The notes under the pieces: model-generated
The model's database searches: none
The model's input: the letters and a program-made list of their open reading frames with translations, nothing else
What the model was told of the DNA's origin: nothing
NCBI GenBank assembly: GCA_037783415.1
Contig: JAZGTN010000027.1
Location: 6,410,001-6,474,000, forward strand
Direction of reading: 5' to 3'
DNA from: Leptasterias polaris
Taxonomy: Eukaryota > Echinodermata > Asteroidea > Forcipulatida > Asteriidae
DNA length: 64,000 nucleotides
Translations under genes and position numbers: made by a program
Shown: piece after piece, positions 1 to 40,926 of the stretch
How the letters are laid out: the number at the start of each line of letters is the position of its first letter
How positions within the stretch are numbered: position 1 is the stretch's first letter

Positions 1-3000
1 GCTCCAGGAGTTGGTAAGACATTAAATTAATGCTTCATCCAATAACGTAAATATCAAAGCATATTACAGGTATAAAATTATATCGAAAAATCGTGTATTT
101 ACATGGAAATAAATGCGTTTTCTGTTGAGGTAATCTCGGACCAATTAATTGACAGTACATTTGTGACCGCGTGAGGGCGTTTTCAACGGTGAATTTCCTT
201 GCATCACACCATGATCGCACTCACTCACTGCACCATGCACTCACCAGTTTTATTTTATTTTGACTGCCTGCATGTACTGTACAATGACTGTAGTGAAGTA
301 TGAGGCGTTTCCTTGGGAAAAATGTCTGCATCCTGCCACCACTAAGGCCAAGGGATTTATTTTATTTCTTGATGGATGTTGGACTTCATTTCCCTTTTTT
401 TTTTTTTTACCAATATACAATCCTGACTGAGGATGTATTCTATGATCTATCAATAGTGGAAATCACAAAATTTGAGATTTGATCTGATTGAGTTGTAAGT
501 AGTCTAGTTGGATAGAGCTCTTTGAGACATTCATTTTGATACTTTACTTGTGGGGATCGGTTCATGAAAACCGGACTTATGGAAGGTCAAAGTTAAAAAT
601 ATTTGACCTTGTTTACATTACAATTTTTTGTGACCTTGTAATAATAATAATAATAATATCAAGCATTTATAAAGCGCCATCTATCTAGCTAGGCTATTCC
701 GAGGCGCATATTATTACCCCTGGTCACTGGGCCATTTTTATCAATCCTGAAACCATATCAGCTCCCTGGGGAGTATATACAGCCTGTGCTGCAATATATG
801 CGCTACTAGGCTAAATCCATCACAAGAACCATCTCTGCCCTCACAGGTACCCATTTTACCCCTGGGTGGAGAGAAGCAATTATAGTTAAGTGTCTTGCTC
901 AGGGACACAAGTGTCACGACCGGGACTCGAACCCACACTCTGCTGAACAGAAACACCAGAGCTTGAGTTCGGTGCTCTTATCCACTCGGCCACGACACCC
1001 TAACTGTTGCGCACAACAGCCAATTCCCTTTGCGTAATTGAACATTTCCCAAGGGCCGTATCAACGTGTTTGACAATCAAGCGCGAAAAAGCGCGACAAC
1101 TAACAGTTTTAATTCAAAAAGTAATTACATAATTAAATACTCAACTAACTGTCATTTTTGGTTCATTATGGGGCCCTAAGAGGATAACTACTTACAGTTC
1201 ACAATGAATTTGAGCGCAGAAAATAGATTTCTTGTGATTTTACAGAAAGTTTTTCACAAATACTCCAACAAAACGGACGTCAAATTGCATATCAATTGCG
1301 AGAGAAAAACTCCATCTTGAAAGTAGTTCCGTTTATTTTTATGAATGAAACGATTAACATGGGTTAAATCTATATCCCTCCACACCACCGATCTCTCTAT
1401 AGCGTTGTACACGTTGAGGTGGTCACAGTTTCCCATTAACAAAAAGTGGCTGCACGGTGAACAGCGCCCTCACTCGGTATTGATTGACACTACTATCAAT
1501 AGGGTTAGGACCCCAAAATTTTTGTGTAAAATCCTAAAATTGGAAAAAAAAAAAAAAAGCTTCATTCCCTCTCCCCAGTCTTCTCTTCTCTCCTCCTCCC
1601 CCACTCCCTCCATCCATCATTCACTCACTATCATTAGCAAGCAATCAAATAATGCAAGTACTTACCGGGAATTGAAGAGAGAACAAATTATTATGCACAA
1701 GAGCATCATGAGCATAGCCTATTTACCGCTAGGCTATGAGGGATTGATACCAAAATTGGTTTATTAGTTCTACAAATTTCTACCATTAGCATTAGCTGTT
1801 TAGTAAAAGGTCATGAATATTTAATTTCTATGAATATTAAAATCAGCAGTTTGTTGAATAGTTTGCATAAACTGAATATTCAGGAGTTTATGAACTAAAA
1901 CCTGCTTTACATATTACTATTATGCACGTATCAATTGTAGTCCCGGCCCCCCCTGGACTTTAACAGAGGTAGCCGGGACATAGACGGGGATGTGCAAAAA
2001 ACGTGCCCCGCTAGCTGGGACAATAGCGGGGTCTTTGCCGAGGTTGTACAATTTGTTTCCCCGCCCTACTGGGACAATAGCGGGGTCTTTGCTGAGGTTG
2101 TACAATTTGTTTCCCCACCCTACCGGGAAAATAGTGGGGACTTCGACGAGGTTGTACCATTTGTTTCCCTGCCCTACCGGGACAATAGTGGATCGTTTTG
2201 TGGGTGACAAATGCCCTGCTTGTTGGTCGGGCCGGGATTGTGCGGGGGTTGTTATAAATGCCCCGCATGCCGGGGCCGGGATCGTGTGGGGGTTGTTATA
2301 AATGTCCTGCATGCCTGGGCCGGGATCGTGCGGGGGATGTACAAAAACAAGTGCCCCGCCCGGCCGGGCATGTAGCAGGGCATGGCAGGGACTATGACAC
2401 CAATCCATTTTTACATCCCCGGCCAAGTCCCCGCTAGTCCCGGGTCCCCCAGGGCCGGGATTACAATTGATATGTGCATTAGTCACGTGAAAGGTTCTTT
2501 TGGATTATTCCATTAGTACAAGTCATAGGTAAGTTTATGTTCATAAGGGCAATATCGGGTTATTTTTTTCCTTTTTTGAATCATCCTTCAATGGGGGTAT
2601 GTTTGTAGCGGCAATAGTTATGATTATGTGGAATTTGGGCTATTCTTCCCTTTTTTGAATCATCCTTCAATGGGGGTATGTTCATCACATCAAAGGCCAC
2701 TGTAGCTGGCTTACCCATTCCATAAATCAACAAGTCCTGGTGAATTTTCCAATGCGCATGAACGATGACCGACTCATTGGACACACACACAGCAGGAAAA
2801 CGAAAACAAAATGGTGTTTATTTTCGACGAAGCTTTTGCGATTTTCTGACGCCTTTTTAAGGCCTTTAGAATTGTTCAATTTTCCTGTTTTTTGCTGTAT
2901 GTATTCAGTTAACCCATCTTGACAGGTAAGACTAAAATTTAGTGTAATCGGCCAGATATTAAAGGAGCTATAGTGGTGGCACCCTGCTGAATTTTATCCG

Positions 3001-4166
3001 AAACGAGGTCAAGTCTGCCCTACTTTTTGGTCCCAGTATCTATAACAATAACATGGACAGGTGCCCTGCGGGTGCGTTGTCGCTGCAGTGTGTACATCAT
3101 GTCGACACATCATGTGTTTTGTTGCTGCTGATGCGTTATGGATGTAAATCAACTGCTGTTTACTGGCACACTGGTTACAGGCGCTGCAGCGAGTGCGCAC
3201 ATTCAATCATGAGCAACGTAACTTCTATGGGGTGGGTTGTTTGAAAGAATGGTCTAGAATAAGGGGAAAATCTTTGCATAAAAACATGGGGTTTTTTATT
3301 TGAAAAATTGTTTCACCTCCTGATTTCCTTGGCCTTTTCCAGAATTGCACAAAAGCACAACATACATGTAGTGTTGTTTTTCATTCTATCCCAGCACTTA
3401 CAATCTGCGGTAGAATTTTTCTCAGAATCTAATGCAGAAGTATCAAATCAAAAGATAAAGACATTAATATTTGCGTATCATATACCTTTGCAGTGTTAAA
3501 ACTGTTTTCACACAGTTCATATAATGAGGACATTGTGTTTTGTGTTTCTTTCAACAGCCGTGTATGTGGCAACCGTCACGGTCTGATCAGGAAGTATGGC
3601 CTGAATATCTGCAGACAGTGTTTCCGCATGTATGCTAAGGACATAGGATTTCAAAAGGTAAATGGCAATTAAAAAAATCGGGGGAGGGGGCGGGGGGATG
3701 ATTGTGTAATCCGGATTCAAAACTGTTGTCCTTTTGTTGTACAATTTACAAATGTGGCTTACGAGAATGGATAGGCTGCTACCATTGTATACCGTGGCAG
3801 AGTATCAGCTGTGGCTTACAGCTAAGGTTGTTTTTGCGATGTATGGTGAACAGTAAATGCAAACTCATATTTTCTCCAGAGCAAACAGCAAATCCCTGGA
3901 ATCATGGGAACCTTTGTTGTCTTTCCTTTGTCAAGTCGGGGTTTCATTGTGTCAACGAAATTCTCAAAGAAAAATGCTTACTCCAGAAGCCAGCTCTGAA
4001 CACTGCGAAAAACAAGATTTTTTGAATACCAACCAATGTGAAGTGTTATAGCTTTTCTCATGGAAGTGCCTTTTGCAAAATGAAAATTAGCTTGCCCTCT
4101 CAAGTTTGATGAAATCCATGGTCTTATAAATATTGTGCTTCATCCGTTTCTTTTCAGATGGATTAA
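1..4166 (+). CDS. RPS29: 40S ribosomal protein S29 (eS29), 3' part, three exons
   Basis: Small zinc-binding protein of the 40S ribosomal subunit. Coding pieces are 1-13 (end of exon 1, donor gtaaga), 3558-3657 (exon 2, acceptor ttcaacag, donor gtaaat) and 4158-4166 (exon 3: Met-Asp-stop after ttttcag). Exon 1 reads Ser-Arg-Ser plus TG. The first base of exon 2 completes a Cys codon, giving [18 protein letters not shown]. Exon 2 runs to DIGFQK, so the protein ends FQKMD where the human one ends FIKLD. The C-x2-C pair spans the exon 1/2 junction and the second pair (NICRQC) is in exon 2, so the zinc site is complete. The start codon and most of exon 1 lie before the window. Splice phases agree and no frameshift is seen. 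Recognition of the family is firm; only the 13-base exon end rests on frame and position. Confidence 0.93.
644..1000 (-). mobile_element. tRNA-derived SINE (family 1) with LINE-like 3' tail
   Basis: Read on the - strand, the element opens with a tRNA-Leu-like head: an A-box-like segment (GTGGCCGAGTGGATAAGAGC) and a B box (GGTTCGAGTCC). It continues with a body containing GAGCAAGACACTTAAC and ends with GGCGCTTTATAAATGCTTGATATT followed by TAA repeats (641-657). About 65 bases of that tail are nearly identical to the tail of the LINE fragment at 44672-45135. The head carries an intron-free cloverleaf relic but is not a functional tRNA gene, because the SINE body is fused to it. Fragments of the same family lie at about 19690-19770 (-) and 26779-26872 (+). 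Confidence 0.8.
1923..2478. mobile_element. PIF/Harbinger-like MITE with internal tandem repeats
   Basis: The two ends are inverted copies: TGCACGTATCAATTGTAGTC on the left, and on the right the reverse complement of TGCACATATCAATTGTAATC, both continuing into CCCGGCC. Both ends are flanked by TTA (1920-1922 and 2479-2481), the 3-bp target duplication typical of PIF/Harbinger elements. The GC-rich interior holds about four copies of a 54-bp unit (from about 2016) and two copies of a roughly 47-bp unit (about 2240-2335). No transposase is encoded. Periodic open frames here are products of the 54-bp repeat, whose length is a multiple of three, and are not genes. Confidence 0.75.
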
Positions 4167-4487
4167 AAATTATCCAAAATGGGCAGCTGGTCTTTTATGC
4201 GTCCCTTCTTCATCAAGTCAGATCTGCTAATCAGCAACAGTCAGAATATCATGGAATTTGGACTCAACCATCAGATACCAAGCTCGGAGAGCCAAGCTGT
4301 GGGTTCCACATGGCGCTTTTTCTGCACAGTCAGTGTTGAACATCAGCCATACAGCTGTGAAAAGAACCAGTGACAGCTCCATGAGTTCAACTTCTATTGA
4401 TTCTTCAAAGACTCACACTTCAATTCATGATGTAGTAACATCAAAATCAATACAAATTGTAGATTAGGTAAAACTCTCAGATGCAAA

Positions 4488-4493
4488 AATAAA
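4488..4493 (+). terminator. Candidate poly(A) signal of RPS29
   Basis: AATAAA about 320 bases after the RPS29 stop codon. Another AATAAA lies near 4668, but that one is inside a dispersed repeat. The actual cleavage site cannot be read from sequence alone. Confidence 0.4.
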
Positions 4494-4627
4494 AAAAGTC
4501 CAGATCTGCAAGAAATCTACTGTATGCTTTGTCTCCTTTTTAACAGAGTCCTTAGCTGATACCAGTTAAATTTGTTTTCAGTTTACCTGAATGGATTACT
4601 TAAAAGCATTTTTCTAAAAGCTAAGTA

Positions 4628-5170
4628 TACCTTTGGTTTTTGGAACCGTATGATTGTTTTAATCCTAAATAAATGTAGATATGTACAATAAAACTAACCT
4701 GTGAAAATTTAATTTCAAAAAGTGGTCGTGTTTTTGAGATATCGCCAAAACACCAGAGCGAAATATGTCCACGCAGGAAGAATAATCCCTATAGGAATAC
4801 ACAATCTGATATTTTTTTTTTCTGACGAACATTTCTCGGATTCAAATTTTGGGGCATAAAACCTGATATATTTTTCTATAACCACATTCGGAGTGAAATG
4901 ATTCTCAAAATGCTTTATACTATCAAAAGCTGCTGTACTTCTCACTAAGTAAGTTTTTCATGCCATTATTTTAAGTGTGATTACCATGCATATTGCATAT
5001 ACCTTCCCTTTAAGCATAGCTCATGCTCTAGGACTTGCTGCTTATGGTAGAAATATCGGGGAACTGGGCTCCAGATTTTCGGCAATATCTCAAAAACAGC
5101 TACCACCTTTATCTACATTTATATAGGATGAAAGCAGTCAAACAGTTCTAAAAACCAAAGGTATCCTTTG
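4628..5170. repeat. Dispersed non-coding repeat (family X), composite copy
   Basis: Blocks such as ACCTTTGGTTTTTGGAACCG, AATAAATGTAGATATGTACA and GAGATATCGCCAAAACACC recur at 5060-5170, 62830-62910 and 63570-63880, and related blocks at 14690-14880, 25155-25300 and 62320-62510. No coding capacity is seen. The class is unknown; the copies look like fragments of one non-autonomous element. Confidence 0.55.
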
Positions 5171-5900
5171 CCTTCGAGCAATGTGTTGTGTCACAATGCA
5201 AATCACCACCGTGGCAATATCGACAACTCGTCTGATATGAATCTTTGTGCTTCTTGTCATTGATCACTGGACCTAATTTGGGATTTGTTCTTCATTTGTT
5301 TTGAATGAAAATCGTGCTTGTTTTTTTCTTCAAGCTGCATTTGTGCAGCAGTAGTTATAAAAATTCAACCTAATGTGAAATATTGACGGGATTAACTTCA
5401 AACTACCAGTTTTGGATAGGGATTTTAGAAAAAATCTGGTGAGCAAAATTTCAACCCAAATATAGAGGGGTTGTAGATTGGGCATAAACGAGTATTGTTT
5501 GACAAATTTCAAGTCGCCTCCCTCATTGACCAACGTTTGGAAGAAATATAACCTTTTGAAAATGACTGCATGTTTGGAAGAATTTTAAACAACGGGAAAG
5601 AACAATTTCACCTGCCATCATTCTGTAATATGAACGTTTTCTGCCCCCCCTTACCCACCTTCCCCCACGGGTTAAAAGAATCGTGCCTTTTATTGGATTG
5701 GAGGAATATCTCTGAACAGTAATCAAAGGAAATTTGAGTCGATTCTCTACAGGTTGTATATTAAAAGGGGTTATTGGGTCATATTCTACAAATGTGGCAA
5801 CCACAATTTGTAATATTGTACAATATGCTGAGACAAAACTGTTGTAGAAAATGAATCACTTGGTCACATGGTCACATGGTCACATTGTAAGAAAACATCT

Positions 5901-6033
5901 GGGCCCAACTTCATGGTGCTGCTTGCCAAATAATTATGCACTTGCAGCACCCTGTAAGATGCGTATTTCTATGGGCCGCAGCAGGGGGTAAGCGCAGAGT
6001 TCCACGGTAAGCAATGTCATGAAATTAGGCCCC
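5901..6033. repeat. Small foldback repeat
   Basis: The left end GGGCCCAACTTCATGGTGCT and the right end GCAATGTCATGAAATTAGGCCC form an imperfect inverted repeat. It resembles the foldback at 23642-23834, whose termini contain ATTTCATAGAGCTGCTTAAGC, so it is probably a diverged member of that family. Confidence 0.45.
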
Positions 6034-6453
6034 AAAGAAAAGAAACTTAACTTGAAATTGGATGCTACATGTAAATACTCTTTAGAATAGCCAGCAATCA
6101 TGACTACCTATGAATGAGCCTAGCTATAAGATGAAGCGCTTTGAACTGTTGACTCCAGTACACCGATTGACAGGATTTATAAAAAAAATCTGTACATTCT
6201 TTATTTTTTGTATGAGACATGAAATGTCCCCTTTTCAAGATGTGCAATAAAGGTGTATGTGCTCCTGTTCCTGCATACGTGATAAACTGGACTAAAGCCT
6301 GCTTTACACTTCCTGCGAATGTGAAGCGAATTTGCCATCACAACTCTGTTTTTGCTGCGACTGTTTTGCAAGAGTTGTTGAGCACAGATCAACTCTTGCA
6401 AACTTTTGATGTCAAATTCACTTCGCAATTGCAGGAAGTATGAGCTGGGCTTA

Positions 6454-6545
6454 AGGCTTTGTCCGAATGATGGCTGTGGCTATGGCAGGATCTCAGTTCA
6501 ATGTTGTCACTACAGCCAGTGGTCATAGCCGTAGCCCAAGTGGCT
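6454..6545. repeat. Foldback repeat, 'GGCTGTGTCCGAAT' family, copy 1
   Basis: Starts AGGCTTTGTCCGAATGATGG and contains CATAGCCGTAGCC near its other end. Related copies lie at about 20450-20541 and 34659-34797. All have GGCTACAGCTACGGCTA-like arms and a CGGACACAGCC-type terminus. Confidence 0.5.
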
Positions 6546-7482
6546 TGATTTTGTTAGGCCTGGCCTAACATAAGCTGTGTGATTGTCGATCGCTTAGAAT
6601 GTGCCTGAAGTGACAGGTGCTTAGCCATCTATGGTCAAGTCTTGTCCATGGATGTGTGGTACTAGTGACAAAATCAATTAAAATTGATGGCCATGGTTAA
6701 ATCCCAGAATCAATCATGAAGCCAAATGCTTCCTTGGATAGGTTGGGATATGAGGTGGTGTAGGACAATTGATATGAAAGTATATGAAAGAAAAGTATAT
6801 GAAAGTATATGAAAGAAAAATATGAAAGTCTGTCACTCGGTCAAAATCTGATGCAATAGTGTGGAATCTCCCATCAGTGGTATCTTGCCCAATTGCGGCG
6901 AAAGACATACAAATATGTCCGGGACCATCGAAAAGTGTTGCCTTTTGAGGGCGCCCTTCCTCCATTGGCAGTCATCTCATTCTCGGGCAGTCTGCTGCAA
7001 CTCGGTGCAAGATTGGATTAATTTCAGTATTTCTAGTGTTAATTATTGTGTACTGTGGGGTGAACGGCAAAACATTCGGAGGGAAGAAGAGGCAATACTG
7101 AGATGGCGATGAAGCTCTGTGCAAGTTCTGAAAATCCTCCGATTGGTAAGATCAGAAACTTCTCTTGATTTACAATCGTGTTGAATATTCCACGTAACTC
7201 CATCATCGTCCACGTGGACAACACAACAGTCAACATGCACAATCGTGCTCGAAACCTTACTTCTCTTCCTTCCTCCATGCTTTGCTTTGATTAAGTTAAT
7301 AACAAACGCAGTAGTTTTAAGTGGTGGGTTCGTTGTAACCCTCCGGTCTACGGTTGTCGGTAGGATCATGGAGGTAGGATTGAGGGTTCATATAGGGAGG
7401 ATCGGGGGTTTTATCGTAACTTTTGACTGTCATTGACACTGCCGCTGCGTGACATAAAGTGACAGCATCAGATCATGGGGGG

Positions 7483-7568
7483 TAGTTGCGATAATCGTAA
7501 CCCTCCTTTCCCGACGGGCTTTAGGCCGGAGGCCCGTCGGGAAAGGAGGGTTACTATTATCGCAACTA
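7483..7568. mobile_element. 86-bp hairpin MITE with 9-bp target duplication
   Basis: The left arm TAGTTGCGATAATCGTAACC (continuing into CCTCCTTTCCCGACGGGC) is repeated inverted on the right, with a loop of only about ten bases. The flanks 7474-7482 and 7569-7577 are both CATGGGGGG, a perfect 9-bp target-site duplication. It encodes nothing. The TAG...CTA ends and 9-bp duplication match the small element at 47489-47693. Confidence 0.75.
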
Positions 7569-7717
7569 CATGGGGGGATGGACAGTTGCCTTAGGGTAGG
7601 CTAGTATAGGTACACTAGGCAGGCCATCAAGTTGATTTCGCGTGTACCAACACACACACACACACACAGCCCCGAAAAAAAGAACAAAATATATTAAATC
7701 ATAACTCTTGTTTTGTA

Positions 7718-8386
7718 TAGCCCCATTTATAGTGCCAATACTCTGGACTTCCTCCGATCCTTGGCCCTACGCCCATGTACCTCCAGAAGGTGGGATAATT
7801 TTTCGAATATCAACTCACTTTTTTATGCCGAGATTTTTTCCCCAGTTGTCACTCATTGTATCCGATATGTGAAAAGCACATTAAAACGCCATTGTGCAAC
7901 CTCGTTTTGGTGTAATTTTGAAGAAATTCTGAGACGTTACTATACTGCCACCGATTTGACTGCCCGGCATCCATTTTGTTGATCGGTTGATTTCAACAGG
8001 TGGCGCCCTTCGCTAGGGCATTATGGGATAGGCAAGGAACCCTTTCGCGTGCTAGGGCATGGGAGATGTTCCCCTGCCTATCCCAGCATGCCCTAGCGCA
8101 GGGCGCCCCCTGTTGAAATCAACCGATCAACAAAATGGATGCCGGGCAGTCAAATCGGTGGCAGTAACGTCTCAGAATTTCTTCAAAATTACACCAAAAC
8201 AAGGTTGCACAATGGCGTTTTAATGTGCTTTTCACAAATCGGATACAATGAGTGACAACTGGGGAAAAAATCTCGGCATAAAAACGTGAGTTGATATTCG
8301 AAAAATTATCCCACCTTCTGGAGGTACATGGGTGTAGGGCCAAGGATCGGAGGAAGTCCAGAGTATTGGCACTATAAATGGGGCTA
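7718..8386. mobile_element. 669-bp foldback element with 8-bp target duplication
   Basis: Two arms of about 310 bp (7718-~8030 and ~8075-8386) are inverted copies with few differences, separated by roughly 45 bp. Termini are TAGCCCCATTTATAGTGCC and its complement. Both flanks read GTTTTGTA (7710-7717 and 8387-8394), a perfect 8-bp target duplication as made by hAT-type transposases. The two arms give mirror-image open frames (7713-7982 on + and 8119-8397 on -) that resemble no known family. I regard these as by-products of the palindrome. The right end lies 445 bp before the EPRS1 start codon. Confidence 0.8.
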
Positions 8387-8578
8387 GTTTTGTACAACTC
8401 ACAACTATGACACTTTAGTCTTTACAGCAGGCAGGAACATTCTCTCTTAATTCTTACTTACATTAAACAAAATATGGAAATCGGACGAACAGTTTCGGAG
8501 ATAATGTTTGTAAAAAATAAAGAGCAATGACAGATAACGGTTGCATGGCCTTGCGTGCAGCGTCCATTCATTTGTGCA

Positions 8579-8586
8579 TGACGTCA
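8579..8586. promoter_or_regulatory. Perfect CRE/ATF site upstream of EPRS1
   Basis: TGACGTCA, the palindromic CREB/ATF binding site, 246 bases before the proposed EPRS1 start codon and 185 bases after the foldback. In mammals aminoacyl-tRNA synthetase genes are induced by ATF4, which uses related composite sites. A regulatory role here is inference from position. Confidence 0.4.
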
Positions 8587-8831
8587 CCTATGAACCCCGT
8601 GGACGACAGATTTCGGAAATCTTCGGAAATCGTCCGAAGAAGCCCGAAGAAGGTTTTTTTGCGATGAGGGAGCGCTTGTTTACACAAAGTGAGATAACAA
8701 TTACATCATCGTGTAGCTGACAATTTTCCGCACATGGTACATCTAGTCGCATTGCTTTTAACGTGAAAACCTTTTTTCGTCGGCATTAACCGTTATTTGA
8801 ATAAAGATTTCATCCAGAGATAATCATCAAC

Positions 8832-39097
<30,266 letters not shown>

Positions 39098-39418
39098 GTG
39101 AGAAATTCTCTCCCAAGTCCACCCTTGTCTCAAAGCAAAAGACAAACAAACAAATCTCACCCCCCACAAAATGGCCCACACTGAACCTGTTTTTACTGAG
39201 ATTTGTTTTTTCTGAAGTAGACTTCTGAATAGTAATAGATCATAATTGAAAACTGTTTTCTAGTCTGAACGTATAGAATTTATCTAATTTTTTTTCCTGC
39301 GCTAATTAAGTAAAGCTTCCTTAAAAATTAATTTTTCATTATTAATTTCCTTAAAAGAGTGGACAGTATTCCACCTTGTAAAAACATGCCGTCATCCCAT
39401 CAGTCAATCATTTTTTTA

Positions 39419-39424
39419 AATAAA
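39419..39424 (+). terminator. Candidate EPRS1 poly(A) signal
   Basis: AATAAA about 320 bases after the EPRS1 stop codon, the first clear one downstream; implies a 3' UTR of about 0.35 kb. Confidence 0.5.
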
Positions 39425-39440
39425 CAGCTTGCCGGCTTAC

Positions 39441-40634
39441 CTTATTTGTTGATAATTATCCACAAAATCACAAAGCTATTCTGTGACTCGATACATTGGC
39501 ATCGTGTGTCACTTCACTAGATTTATATTATGTATAAACATATACATACAAAATCTTAGTGTTATTTTTTTTGCTATATTAATTTATTTACTCTTTGTGT
39601 TAAATCTGACATGGTATCATGACTGCTGAAAACTATGTCTGAAGTATGCTATCCCTTTTCAATGATATGCAATGTTTTTATAAACAAAACTTAACCTTTA
39701 GTTTCAAACCTTCTAGTTTTGGTAACATGTTCCAGCCAAGTTGACATTTGAAGCTAATCAACCGCACAGGTAGTGCATGGTGGAACCCATGTGCACAGAA
39801 CTACATTTTGTACACATGTAGATGCATATAAACCAACATGATGATATCATATTGCAGGCTGGCATAGTTTATCTATCATTCAAAACCACATTGAATGATA
39901 TTGAATGGTCAGACAGTAGGAGGGTTGACTGTGTACTGTGTAGATGCATTCACCACGATATTAGATTACACTTGCAGGCTGACACAGTTAATATTATATA
40001 ACTCACACAAAGATCCTTGTCATTTGATTGGTTGAGTATGCATCACGTGTCATCCTTTTTCGCCCTGTATTTACTGCCGATTCGCGAAATGGAATAGTCT
40101 AGATTTCACCTCATGAATAATATTCTGCAATAGTACACTCACATGCTTCCAATATTTGTATATCATTCAAAACTACATTGAATGATATTGAAGGGTCAGA
40201 CAGTTGGAAACTTTCTGTTTCCTTTTTTTCACATGTCAAAGGTCAACAATAAGTTTATTTATAGAGAGAGGCCATTGGTATTATTATTCAATCGTGGATT
40301 ACGTTTTGACATTAGATTTTTACACATACTGTTTTTCAAACGTCAGTTAAATGACTGAAGAGTTTAAATCATGCTGAGTCAATGATGAAGAATTAAAATA
40401 AAACTAGCTGATTCGTTTACGAAGCCACCATGTGTCAAAGTGTATGTACTGGTTTTTATTGATTTTAATTTGCACACCAGTCAACGTCATTGTTGCAAAA
40501 TACAAATACTAAACAATTGCTTCCCCAAATACAATTTGGCTCATGACAAAAGTTTCGATTTGAGATGGCGTCACAATGATGTCACATTTCTTCTGGTTAC
40601 GTCACATGGATGTGTACATCAGTATATACATTCC
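39441..40634. other. Convergent interval between EPRS1 and SLC51A
   Basis: Holds a second locus of the ~115-bp repeat (39840-39995; partial 40155-40205). In between (about 40010-40135) is sequence resembling the AT-rich linker near 32130-32380. No coding segment seen. Confidence 0.55.
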
Positions 40635-40640
40635 TTTATT
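40635..40640 (-). terminator. Candidate SLC51A poly(A) signal
   Basis: AATAAA on the - strand, about 290 bases after the SLC51A stop codon. Confidence 0.45.
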
Positions 40641-40926
40641 TGACAAGTGTTAAAATCTGACCCTTTTTTGGGGGGGGATAAGCGGGGTAAAGACTTTTTT
40701 ATACTTTAAATAAAACCGAAAAAGTGGCTCCTCTGGTAATGTCACTGGTTGAGCCGCAAAACAAAATGAATACTGTTCAACTCCTCTTCGGTAACATTAA
40801 TATTGGTGCCACCATAAATTACGTTTTTCTTGTAATAATTGTGACTGCTTTTCGACAAAACTTCACACCGTAATGACGCTACCATAAGAGATGTTATCCA
40901 CGTTGCTTTCGCTCGTACTCCGTAAT

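Larger units (their letters stand above)
14..3557 (+). other. RPS29 intron 1 (3.5 kb)
   Basis: GT-AG intron between the exon 1 donor at 14 and the acceptor ending at 3557. It contains a tRNA-derived SINE (about 644-1000), a 556-bp MITE (1923-2478), a poly-A/T run and a near-duplicate at about 2570-2680 in which a segment ending ATGGGGGTATGTT occurs twice. Open reading frames in this stretch are short and show no family resemblance. No other gene is seen. Confidence 0.75.
4700..8578. other. Intergenic interval between RPS29 and EPRS1
   Basis: No conserved coding segment is recognised. Contents are the repeats listed separately, short tandem runs (TGGTCACA at about 5864-5886; TATATGAAAG-like units at about 6772-6830) and an (AC)n tract at about 7651-7668. 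Confidence 0.6.

Noticed and set aside
1345..1767. 140-aa + strand ORF
   Set aside because: Low-complexity Lys, Ser and Pro runs from poly-A and TCC tracts within an intron; no homology pattern.
1920..2486. ORFs of 188 and 103 aa with repeats
   Set aside because: They lie wholly within a MITE whose internal repeat is 54 bp long (a multiple of three).
3140..3240. Possible RPS29 exon 1 ([17 protein letters not shown] resembles LYWSHP...SC)
   Set aside because: The match is only a few scattered residues, has no donor in phase, and the true exon 1 end was found at 1-13.
7713..8397. Two mirror-image ORFs of about 90 aa on opposite strands
   Set aside because: They are the same sequence in the two arms of a foldback element; no family match and no independent evidence of coding.
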